NCBI GenBank assembly: GCA_021772935.1 | Contig: JAJFLA010000044.1 | Location: 1 to 64,000 of the forward strand | From: Gammaproteobacteria bacterium | GTDB lineage: Bacteria > Pseudomonadota > Gammaproteobacteria > Xanthomonadales > SZUA-36 | Direction: 5' to 3' | Length of the DNA: 64,000 nucleotides | Part shown: positions 19,704 through 28,005 of the stretch, in pieces | Numbering within the stretch: the first letter of the stretch is position 1 | How the letters are laid out: the number at the start of each line of letters is the position of its first letter | Notes under the pieces: model-generated | Database searches by the model: none | What the model was told of the DNA's origin: nothing | What the model saw: only the letters and a program-made list of their open reading frames with translations | Program-made: the position numbers and the translations under genes

Positions 19704-19838
19704 AATAGTTTCTCCAAATTTCCTTGCGTGATATTCGCACCAATGCTTCGAAGCTGCTGATTTACAGTTTCGAGCCGAGCCTGCAATTTTAGAATATGGG
19801 CTTCTCAATCACCATCACATTGAAGGAGCACTAGTTCG

Positions 19839-22115
19839 ATGAAGCCACTTGTGGACCGATTACTGTGTGTCCTGGCATTGGTGTTGATTACAGTCAATGC
19901 ATCGGCTGCTGGAAAATTTTCCGGAAGTGCTGCGTGTTCCGAATGCCATGACCGGCAATTCCAGGATTGGAAGGGCTCACATCACGACCTGGCCATGCAG
20001 CACGCCAATGCCGAGACCGTGCTGGGTGATTTCAACGACACGGAGTTCACCAACAATGGTTTCACTTCGCGATTTTTCCGTAAAAACGATAAATTCTTTG
20101 TCAACACCGACGGCAAGAACGGTCAACTGCAGGACTTTGAAATCAAGTTCACTTTTGGGGTAACACCGCTGCAGCAATATCTCGTTGAGTTCCCGGATGG
20201 CCGGGTCCAGGCGCTGAGTATTAGCTGGGACTCGAGACCGGAAAATGCAGGTGGTCAGCGCTGGTTTCACCTTTACACCGACGAATTTATTGACTACAAG
20301 GATGAACTGCATTGGACTGGACCACAACATAATTGGAACTACATGTGTGCCGACTGCCATTCCACCAATTTCAGCAAGGGTTACATGACGAGCAGCAACA
20401 GTTTCAACAGTACCTACTCGGACATCAACGTTGCCTGTGAAGCATGCCATGGTCCAGGCACGGATCACCTCGAGTGGGCAAAACAGGATACCGAATTGCA
20501 GGCAAACGATGTCACCAGCGGTCTCAACTTTATACTCGACGAGCGCCGCGATGTAACCTGGCCCATCAAACCGGCGACCGGAACTGCGAAACGCAGCAAG
20601 CCAAACACCCAGCGTACCGAGATGGATATCTGCGCGAGTTGTCATTCCAGGCGTGGAATCATCCGGGAGGGCGCAGCGGATCATGCTTCATTTCTTGACC
20701 ACTACCAACCGGTATTGCTAACCCAGGACCTGTATCACGCTGATGGACAAATATTCGATGAAGTCTTTACCTGGGGATCATTCAAACAGAGCAAAATGTT
20801 TGCCGCTGGTGTTACCTGTAGTGATTGCCATAATCCCCACAGTCTGCAACTACGTGCTGAAGGTGATGCAGTCTGTGCGCAGTGTCACCTGCCGGCGAAA
20901 TTTGCTTCCGAAAATCACCACCACCACCCAGCAGGGTCAACGGGCGCGAGCTGCCTGAACTGCCACATGCCCGAAACCACGTACATGGTGGTGGACCCGC
21001 GTCGGGATCACAGCATACGTATACCAAGACCCGATCAATCACAGGAATTCGATACACCCAACGCCTGCAATCAATGTCACAGCGGCGAAACCGTGCAATG
21101 GGCTGCGGACAAATTTGCCACTTGGTATCCACAGGCAAAACAGCCTTTTCAGAACTGGGCACCGACGTTTGCGCAAGCACGGTCGGGCTCACCGGCTGCC
21201 GGCGAGGCGTTGGCCGATTTGATTCTCGACCTGCAAACACCGGATATCGCCCGGGCAACCGCTGCGTACGAACTGCGTCACTACTTCGATGCCCGGACTA
21301 TAAGCGCATTGCAGTCCGCGCTCGGTGACCGCAGCCCACTGCTCCGCATGGCTGCCTTGCTCAGCCTGGAAACCATCCCGCCGGCAAATCGTTTGCCGCT
21401 TGCCGGCCCCCTTTTGCAGGACGATCACCGGGTTGTTCGTATCGAGGCGGCCCGGGCATTGGCTGGTGTACCTCGGGATCAAATAAATAAAACTACACGA
21501 ACTTTGCTGGATAAATCCCTGGGTGAATATATCGCCTCACAGGCACTCAACGCCGACCGCGTCGAATCACAGCTGAATCTTGGCAATCTGTATGTCAGTC
21601 TGGGTGAGCCCGTCCAGGCCGAGCAGAGATTCAGAAAAGCGATCAGTCTCAACCCCAGGTTTGTTCCCGCTTACATTAATCTGTCCGACCTGTATCGATC
21701 TCAGGGACTTAATGACCAGGCAGTCGTTGTTCTGCGAGAAGGAATTGAGCAACAACCGGGCGCGGCTGTGTTACATCACTCGCTTGGCCTGGCGCTGGTT
21801 CGACAGGGAGAGGCGGCGATGTCACTGGCTGCACTTGAAAAAGCGGTTAAATTGGACCCGGAAACCGCTCGCTACACGTATGTATACGGAGTTGCATTGA
21901 ATTCAATGGGGCAGGCCGAAACCAGTATTTCGGTGCTAAAAAAAGCCCATGACCGGCACCCCGAGCAACGTGAAATCCTGTTGGCATTGGCGACCATCAA
22001 CCGGGATATGGGCCACAAAGACAAAGCTGTAGACTGGGCCGAAAAACTGCTGGCACTCAACCCCGCTGATCCCGGGGCGCAGCAGTTATTACAATCGCTT
22101 GTTATCGAGGAATGA
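19839..22115 (+). CDS. Eight-heme cytochrome c with HEAT-like and TPR region
   Basis: A 758-residue periplasmic protein with a signal peptide (about 1-24). Eight CXXCH haem sites are visible: CSECH (33-37), CADCH, CEACH, CASCH, CSDCH, CAQCH, CLNCH and CNQCH. The haem region ends at about 420. A HEAT-like segment follows (residues about 450-560, LRMAALLSLETIPPANRLPL), then TPRs (about 575-755, with LGNLYVSLGEPVQAEQRFRK and related units). Such multihaem/TPR fusions are widespread, but their electron acceptor is usually unknown. No partner reductase is adjacent. It faces away from the zinc-finger gene across 135 bp. Confidence 0.9.
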   Translation: MKPLVDRLLCVLALVLITVNASAAGKFSGSAACSECHDRQFQDWKGSHHDLAMQHANAETVLGDFNDTEFTNNGFTSRFFRKNDKFFVNTDGKNGQLQDFEIKFTFGVTPLQQYLVEFPDGRVQALSISWDSRPENAGGQRWFHLYTDEFIDYKDELHWTGPQHNWNYMCADCHSTNFSKGYMTSSNSFNSTYSDINVACEACHGPGTDHLEWAKQDTELQANDVTSGLNFILDERRDVTWPIKPATGTAKRSKPNTQRTEMDICASCHSRRGIIREGAADHASFLDHYQPVLLTQDLYHADGQIFDEVFTWGSFKQSKMFAAGVTCSDCHNPHSLQLRAEGDAVCAQCHLPAKFASENHHHHPAGSTGASCLNCHMPETTYMVVDPRRDHSIRIPRPDQSQEFDTPNACNQCHSGETVQWAADKFATWYPQAKQPFQNWAPTFAQARSGSPAAGEALADLILDLQTPDIARATAAYELRHYFDARTISALQSALGDRSPLLRMAALLSLETIPPANRLPLAGPLLQDDHRVVRIEAARALAGVPRDQINKTTRTLLDKSLGEYIASQALNADRVESQLNLGNLYVSLGEPVQAEQRFRKAISLNPRFVPAYINLSDLYRSQGLNDQAVVVLREGIEQQPGAAVLHHSLGLALVRQGEAAMSLAALEKAVKLDPETARYTYVYGVALNSMGQAETSISVLKKAHDRHPEQREILLALATINRDMGHKDKAVDWAEKLLALNPADPGAQQLLQSLVIEE

Positions 22116-22286
22116 AGTGCCAGGCAATGCGTAACCCCGTCCACAGGCTGTAAAACAAGAGCGCAAGCATAAAGACAAACAAACAACTAAAGCGAGTGTT
22201 CGATATGCCCCAGGGCACCCTCACTTGATGCTGTGCATCAATCCATCCTGGCGATATAGTGTTTATTTCACCTATACCCAACAAAT

Positions 22287-23354
22287 TTACGGCGTCTTAC
22301 AACGGTCTTCTGAGGCTTCCGGCTTGTAGAAAATGTATAATAATGAGGACCTGTCTGGCCAACCCAGCTTAAAAGCCCTTTCACTAACAATATAAATGTA
22401 ACCCTCACAATCCATAGTGATACCTTCTGCCTGCGGGACTTGCTCAACTAATATGTCAGAAAACTCCAAGGTGGATAATGTGTCTGGCTTAGTAAGATCG
22501 ACCTCTATTACCGCCTCTGATTGATCGCTTAGAACTAATAAGTGGTTTGTGTCATTGTCAAAATACAATCCGGATAGGTCATATAAATACCTCACATCCT
22601 TCTCGACATCAAAATTGGGAATCAAATTCATGGGTTGTGATTTTTTCGATTCCTTATTTTCTTCAACGTTATAAACACTGTGATTTAGTTTTTTTTCACA
22701 AAACCGTGGTTTTTTGTTGTCTGGACAGGCACTAGTGATTTCTTCCTGCTTTTTTTTAGTTTCTTCAGAAGGCATCTCTTTGGCTACAAAAAAATATCCG
22801 TTGCCCCCATGTTTTGTTGGCGCAACGTAAGCCACACCTTCCCAACCCTTATTATTATTTTCTTCTGACCTTAAGCCAGTAATCGGAAGTTTTACATTAA
22901 ATTCATCTAGTTCACCACCTTCCATTTTCACATACCGCAGTGCCATGCGCTTCTCTTCAATTACTGCAAATGTGTGGTCAGCAATATATGCTAAGCCCTC
23001 TGTGTCGTCAAAATCCTTAAGTTTGTATACATTCTCCCAGCGAGCTTTTTTCAGTTTGTATTTGTACCGGTTTTCCGTTGTATTACAAGTGAGCAATTGG
23101 TCACGCTTGATTTCATAAATGCGAGGGGGTTTTTTCCTCTTAAGATCAAAAATGTGTGGCGAAGCGTTAGTGACAATAAAAAATGAATCAGTTTTACTGT
23201 TATACGTAATACCCGAAGCACCTTTAATTCCATTTAATTTCACGCGTTCACAGAGAGGTTCATATTTGCCAAGATCAATATTTTGAGCAAAAACGCTTTG
23301 CGCTGTAAAACTACATATTGCTGATAACATACAAATCTTAATAAGAAACCGCAT
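22287..23354 (-). CDS. Exported SdiA-regulated/YjiK-type propeller protein
   Basis: A 355-residue secreted protein. The ATG at 23354 gives a signal peptide MRFLIKICMLSAICSFTAQS ending at VFAQ. The motifs GASGITYNSKTDSFFIVTN, FDDTEGLAYIADHTFAVIEE, YDLSGLYFDNDTNHLLVLSD and PQAEGITMDCEGYIYIVSE place it in the SdiA-regulated (YjiK-like) beta-propeller group. Its function is not established. It is richer in A and T and in Lys/Asn than its neighbours, with a long charged insert (about 200-260), which suggests recent arrival. A longer frame to 23489 is possible but would bury the signal peptide. It converges with the cytochrome gene. Confidence 0.82.
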   Translation of the reverse strand: MRFLIKICMLSAICSFTAQSVFAQNIDLGKYEPLCERVKLNGIKGASGITYNSKTDSFFIVTNASPHIFDLKRKKPPRIYEIKRDQLLTCNTTENRYKYKLKKARWENVYKLKDFDDTEGLAYIADHTFAVIEEKRMALRYVKMEGGELDEFNVKLPITGLRSEENNNKGWEGVAYVAPTKHGGNGYFFVAKEMPSEETKKKQEEITSACPDNKKPRFCEKKLNHSVYNVEENKESKKSQPMNLIPNFDVEKDVRYLYDLSGLYFDNDTNHLLVLSDQSEAVIEVDLTKPDTLSTLEFSDILVEQVPQAEGITMDCEGYIYIVSERAFKLGWPDRSSLLYIFYKPEASEDRCKTP

Positions 23355-23589
23355 TCTGACCGCCCCAGTAATTACCTGTTGATGAATTTTGTTATTTAAA
23401 AGTATAGGATATTTAAACGCTGGCTGAGTATAAGCAGCATAAAAGGTATCGCCCAATCGACTTTGTCGATTACGCACGGAAGGCCTCAATCATGCTGGAA
23501 GAGTGTGCCCTCGACTATAGCGTGCATTCGTTGTCCGCTCTCGCCTGAGGGCGCCTGATCTTGGTGGTGAAATATGCGGCTAAGTAGGT

Positions 23590-24840
23590 TCATGGTTTGA
23601 TATAGGCTCTTGGCATATCCGGGTTTTCCGGTAGGTATCGGTCACGCAGCTTTGTCTGGCGTGATTCCATCGGGATCAGTCGGCCCTCGATGATGACGAC
23701 CTCTGCGGCCGATGTAACCTCGAGCGGATCACCGCTCCACAACACGAGGTTTGCCGACCTGTTACGTTGGATGCTGCCTTGCTGGCCTGCGGCATTGAAA
23801 ACACGGGCAGGATTGCTGGTTAATGCAGCAAGGCCGCTTTCATGCGGCAGACCGTAGGAAACAGCATTACCAGCCATTTGTCGTTGCTTGCGGGCGTTAT
23901 GTGAGCCGGCACCACCGATGATAACGGTGACGCCGCTCGCGTCCAAAATGGCCGCGTTGTCTTGACGTGCACCAAGACTGTCGAAGTTGGATGGCAGGTT
24001 TGCCAGTGGGTTAAGTACCACCGGGACTTTTGCCGCGGCCAGTTGTTCGGCCACCATCCAGGCTTCTGTTCCACCGGAAATCACAGCATTGAGACCGTAG
24101 CTATTTGCAAACCTGAGTGTTTCAAGTATGTCGCTGGCACGGTTAACCTTAAAGACCACTTTGCCGCCATTTGCGAAAGCAGATAATGTGCCACGACCTG
24201 CGCGTGTCAACAGTGCTGTTTCGGTTGATGAGGGTGGACTGTCTGCCTCTTGCATAGCCTGATGCAACAACATCCACTGACCGGCACGGGAACCGCCGCT
24301 GAGCGCACTTGCGTCCCTGCCTATATTGATAAACAGAACTGAGCTGCCGATAAAACTTTCATAACCGCCATTGAGGATGACCATGCGCCCCAGACCACCA
24401 AAAATTGAGCCCTTTGCACCGGCCCCCAAAAGCGTAAAGCTAAAGCCTTCAATGCGGGTGATGGGTAACAGGCTTGAGTTTGGGTTGAAGGCTGAGACCA
24501 CGTTAAATTCGGGACGCATCTCTTGCAGTGCAAGCCCTGAGTCTGCAGATTCTTCAACCGCGGACACTTCCTCAATGCCAATGCTGCTGATACCCGCAAA
24601 CAAACCCGGTGTTAATGGTTTGCCTTTGGCCTCTATGACATACACATCATCTTGCGGTAGCGATAAATCCTTGCCGATCTCTCTAATTTTTCCATTTGAA
24701 ATCAGTACATCAGTATTTTCCAGTGTGCCGTTTTTATCCATGGTGTGCACACTGGCACCACGGATCATGATGGTATCGGCCTGTATTGCCAGGGAGAAAC
24801 CGGCCAGGGCTGTGATCAATAATGTTCTGAACCCGCTCAC
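23590..24840 (-). CDS. Exported amidohydrolase-like protein lacking metal ligands
   Basis: A 416-residue protein of the imidazolonepropionase-like amidohydrolase fold with a signal peptide (MSGFRTLLITALAGFSLAIQ, cleavage near ADT). The fold is clear at both ends: IMIRGASVHTMDKNGTLENT and the closing NPARVFNAAGQQGSIQRNRS then LVLWSGDPLEV. The usual PGLIDxHxH reads PGLFAGISSIG, the second His pair (HMH in the partner) reads FKVNR, and the catalytic Asp site reads IIGGAGSH. No metal centre can form as in active relatives. It starts at GTG with a GTGA overlap to the upstream gene, so the two are translationally coupled and may form a hetero-oligomer. Confidence 0.85.
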   Translation of the reverse strand: MSGFRTLLITALAGFSLAIQADTIMIRGASVHTMDKNGTLENTDVLISNGKIREIGKDLSLPQDDVYVIEAKGKPLTPGLFAGISSIGIEEVSAVEESADSGLALQEMRPEFNVVSAFNPNSSLLPITRIEGFSFTLLGAGAKGSIFGGLGRMVILNGGYESFIGSSVLFINIGRDASALSGGSRAGQWMLLHQAMQEADSPPSSTETALLTRAGRGTLSAFANGGKVVFKVNRASDILETLRFANSYGLNAVISGGTEAWMVAEQLAAAKVPVVLNPLANLPSNFDSLGARQDNAAILDASGVTVIIGGAGSHNARKQRQMAGNAVSYGLPHESGLAALTSNPARVFNAAGQQGSIQRNRSANLVLWSGDPLEVTSAAEVVIIEGRLIPMESRQTKLRDRYLPENPDMPRAYIKP

Positions 24841-26198
24841 TTTGATACTCCCTGAAGTTGCCCCAGCTCAAAATCGGATAAGGGCTGGAGGTTCGAATTA
24901 TCACGGTCATAGACCAACGCACCGTCGATGAATACCTGACTGGCTTTTGCGTAAACACTAAACGGATTGCCGTTCCAGATCACAACATCGGCCATTTTGC
25001 CGGCCTCAAGGGAGCCGGTACGGTCTGCAATACCCAGCGATTTGGCCGCGTTGGAGGTGATCCAGCCAATCGCACGTTGTGGTGTAATATCCATGCCCGA
25101 GCGGTTGCCACTGCTCATGGCCTTGGCAGCCTCCTGGTTCAAACGTTGTATACCTTCTGCTGAATCTGAATGCACAATGGCACAACTGCCTTTGGCTCGA
25201 TCCACCAGGGCAATATTTTCCTGGATACCGTCATAAGCCTCCATTTTGAATCCCCACCAATCTGCCCATAAAGCAGCACAGACACCATTTTCAGCCAACT
25301 TATCGGCTATTTTGTAGGCTTCAACACCATGATGGAAAGTACCAAGCTTGTAGCCAAACTCATCTGCCATATCCAGGATGGTCAGCATTTCATCGGCGCG
25401 GTAACAATGCATGTGGACAATGATTTCACCTTTGAGTACGCCGGCCAGTGTTTCCATTTTCAGGTCACGTTTGGGAGCTTTGGCACCGTCTTTGCCCTTC
25501 GCAACTTTGTCGTTGTAAGCCGTCCAATCATCAATATAGCGTTGTGCGTCTATCCATTGCGCGCGATAGGCTGCCACATTTCCCATGCGGGTCATCGGTG
25601 CTTGTTTGCGCTCGCCGTAAACACGCTTGGGGTTTTCACCACAGGCCATTTTCATACCGTAGGGGGCATTGGGAAATTTCATGCCCTGATAACTATTGCT
25701 GTATATATTCTTCAAAGTGACACCGCGACCACCGATCAGATTGCCGGAGCCGGGCAGAACCTGCATTGAGGTAATGCCACCGGCCAGCGCACGCGCAAAA
25801 CCTGGGTCCTGCGGCCATACGCTATGTTCGGCCCACACATTGGGTGTCGCTGGGTTGGTCATTTCATTGCCATCTGAATGCGCCTTAACGCCCGGGCTGG
25901 CATACACACCCAGATGTGAGTGCACATCGATCAGGCCGGGTGTTAGCCAAAGTCCGCTGGCATCAATCGTGGTAATCCCCGTGGGTGTTGTGCCTTCGCC
26001 CACAAATGCAATTTTTCCGTTTTCAATCAACAGGCTGGCATCTTCCAGCCGCTCGCCGGTACCGGTGAGGATGGTTGCATGGGTAATCAGGGTCGTTTTG
26101 GAGGGTAGTGGTTGATAAGTGGAAGCGTAGGCTTCGGCTTGCACAGTGCCAATAGGTACCATCAGCATGGCCAACAACAGCAAGGATTTGAGCGGCAT
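24837..26198 (-). CDS. Exported amidohydrolase (metal-dependent)
   Basis: A 453-residue amidohydrolase with a signal peptide (MPLKSLLLLAMLMVPIGTVQA). All metal and catalytic positions are present: TPGLIDVHSHLG, GEIIVHMHCYRADE, TFHHGVEAYKI and IVHSDSAEG. The C-terminal ITSNAAKSLGIADRTGSLEA and DVVIWNGNPFSV complete the family. The substrate is unknown. Relatives include prolidase- and imidazolonepropionase-like enzymes that act on cyclic amides or dipeptides. It overlaps the following metal-less paralogue by 4 bp. The promoter should lie in the 100 bp shared with the divergent kinase gene. Confidence 0.9.
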   Translation of the reverse strand: MPLKSLLLLAMLMVPIGTVQAEAYASTYQPLPSKTTLITHATILTGTGERLEDASLLIENGKIAFVGEGTTPTGITTIDASGLWLTPGLIDVHSHLGVYASPGVKAHSDGNEMTNPATPNVWAEHSVWPQDPGFARALAGGITSMQVLPGSGNLIGGRGVTLKNIYSNSYQGMKFPNAPYGMKMACGENPKRVYGERKQAPMTRMGNVAAYRAQWIDAQRYIDDWTAYNDKVAKGKDGAKAPKRDLKMETLAGVLKGEIIVHMHCYRADEMLTILDMADEFGYKLGTFHHGVEAYKIADKLAENGVCAALWADWWGFKMEAYDGIQENIALVDRAKGSCAIVHSDSAEGIQRLNQEAAKAMSSGNRSGMDITPQRAIGWITSNAAKSLGIADRTGSLEAGKMADVVIWNGNPFSVYAKASQVFIDGALVYDRDNSNLQPLSDFELGQLQGVSK

Positions 26199-26298
26199 GA
26201 AAACTCCTGCAAAATCGGGAAAAGATCAGCATGTTAGCAAACGATGACTGAATTACATAGGTTCAAACTGCTTGTATCTTTAGTGTTGAAGGTTATCA

Positions 26299-27015
26299 AT
26301 GGTGCAATCGAAGGGCGCATGCCGGTATCATCCACAATCAATGAAAGTAAGCGCACACAAACCAATCGCTACCATACCGCAAGATTTACAGCAGTGGATA
26401 GAATCCAGTTTGGCAGCTAAACGGCATATCCTCGCCACCTCTAATCAGGGTACCTTACTGTTGTTTGAGGGGGACGGTTTGAAACTGGTTGTTAAAGCAG
26501 CCATGGGCCGTGGCCCAGTTCGTCAGGCACGTCAGGCGACACTGGAGCGGGAGTATTCGGCTTATCAGCGCCTGCAAGGCGTCGTTGGCGTACCTGTTTG
26601 TTATGGTCTGCTTGCGCAACGCTACTTGCTGATGGAGTTCATCGACGGTACGACTTACCGTGAAGCGAACTGGCAGGATCGAGAAGGCTGGTTTGCGCAG
26701 CTCTTGATTATCATCCGTGCGTTTCATGCGGTTGGTGTCAGCCATGGTGATCTGAAGTCCAAATCAAATTTGATCGTGGGTAAGGACCAACGACCCTATG
26801 CGATCGATTTTGGCACAACGTTTCTTCACAAAGATGGATTCCACCCCATCAATAATCGTTTGTTTGAATATGGCAAACGGCTGGATATCAACGCCTGGGT
26901 TAAGCACAAATACCACGGACGTTACAAAGATGCTTCCGAACAGGACCGGCAGTTACTGAACTATTCAAAACTTGAGTATGTGGTAAGGAAGTTACGCGGT
27001 AGACCGATGCATTGA
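26299..27015 (+). CDS. Small LPS-kinase/RIO-like protein kinase fold
   Basis: A 238-residue kinase-like protein. Motifs in order: LKLVVKAAMGRGPVRQ (nucleotide Lys), LLMEFIDGTTYREA hinge, HGDLKSKSNLIV catalytic loop and AIDFGTTFLHK metal loop, ending in a basic C-terminus. This layout fits the lipopolysaccharide (Kdo/heptose) kinase and InaA-like families. Substrate and role are unknown. GAAGG precedes the ATG at 26299. A second ATG at 26341 (MKVSAHKP) is possible but has no ribosome-binding site. It converges with oleD, only 6 bp between stops. Confidence 0.75.
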   Translation: MVQSKGACRYHPQSMKVSAHKPIATIPQDLQQWIESSLAAKRHILATSNQGTLLLFEGDGLKLVVKAAMGRGPVRQARQATLEREYSAYQRLQGVVGVPVCYGLLAQRYLLMEFIDGTTYREANWQDREGWFAQLLIIIRAFHAVGVSHGDLKSKSNLIVGKDQRPYAIDFGTTFLHKDGFHPINNRLFEYGKRLDINAWVKHKYHGRYKDASEQDRQLLNYSKLEYVVRKLRGRPMH

Positions 27016-27021
27016 GGACCT

Positions 27022-28005
27022 TTACGAAAGGCTGGCGGCCAGTTTGTCTAAGCCCTCAGCAATGCTAATTTCAACAGTGTAGCCAAGCTCACGTTTTGCG
27101 GCTGAAATGTCATACCAGTGAGCAGTCGACAGGTGTTCAGCCGACCAGCGTGTCAATGGTGGTTCTGATTTCAATCTGAGTAGTCTCCAGGCAGTTTCCA
27201 ACAGCGTTCCTGCTGCGATCGCGATACGTGGTGAGATTGGCTGTATGTCTACCTCAATGCCAGCGGCCTTCAACAGCCCCTGAATAACTTGCGCCTGGCT
27301 CAATGGTTCATCATTGGAAATAAAATAGGTTTTGCCGCCGACGATTTCTGGGTTGGAGTAAAGACGGTCCAGTGCTAACAGATGGGCTTTGGCCGCGTTT
27401 TCGATATAGATGGTATCAATTAATTTATCCGGCCCTGGCAGCTTCAACTTGCCGCTTTTTGCTCGCTGTAGCAAGTGTGGCAACAGGTGATTGTCACCCG
27501 GACCCCAAATCAGGTGTGGTCGCAATGAGACGGTGTGTAGTTGAGGGCAGTTAGCCGCCATTACCTGTTGCTCAGCCAGTGCTTTGGTGGCCGGGTAAGG
27601 TGAGTTGTAATGGTCTGCGTAGGGTAGGGACTCGTCACCGCCTTCAACATCTCCATCTGCATGTGTGACGCTCGGAGAGCTGGTAAACACGAGTTTACTG
27701 ATGCCACTACTCAGGCAGGCGGCAATGACGGCTTTGGTGCCAATGACGTTGGCACGAAAGTAACTGTCATAACTCCCCCAAATCCCAGCTTTGGCAGCCG
27801 TATGAACGACTGCATCAACACCCTTGAGTGCGGCACATAACAATTCGGTATCGGTGATGCTTGCCTGGATGATCCGAACGCCTTGTTTCTCAAGTTCATT
27901 GTTGGCACTACGCTGGTAGGCTATTACATCATCACCGCACGCCAGTAGTTGACGGCAAATAGCGCTGCCAAGAAACCCGCCACCACCGGTAACCAATATT
28001 TTCAT
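27022..28005 (-). CDS. oleD: OleD, 2-alkyl-3-oxoalkanoate reductase
   Basis: A 327-residue NAD(P)-dependent short-chain dehydrogenase of the extended (3-beta-HSD/epimerase-like) type. The start MKILVTGGGGFLGSAICRQL carries the Rossmann loop, the SSPSVTHADGD region precedes the active-site YPATK (YxxxK), and HLIWGPGDNHLLPHLL follows. In the olefin pathway OleD reduces the beta-keto acid from OleA to a beta-hydroxy acid. Its ATG overlaps the oleC stop as ATGA, so it closes the oleABCD operon. A longer start at 28026 would add seven residues and is less likely. Confidence 0.92.
   Translation of the reverse strand: MKILVTGGGGFLGSAICRQLLACGDDVIAYQRSANNELEKQGVRIIQASITDTELLCAALKGVDAVVHTAAKAGIWGSYDSYFRANVIGTKAVIAACLSSGISKLVFTSSPSVTHADGDVEGGDESLPYADHYNSPYPATKALAEQQVMAANCPQLHTVSLRPHLIWGPGDNHLLPHLLQRAKSGKLKLPGPDKLIDTIYIENAAKAHLLALDRLYSNPEIVGGKTYFISNDEPLSQAQVIQGLLKAAGIEVDIQPISPRIAIAAGTLLETAWRLLRLKSEPPLTRWSAEHLSTAHWYDISAAKRELGYTVEISIAEGLDKLAASLS

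Noticed and set aside
19703-19808. Longer start for the DksA/TraR-like protein
   Set aside because: The extra 35 residues do not match the family, and the TTG at 19703 has a ribosome-binding site and gives the usual length and N-terminus.
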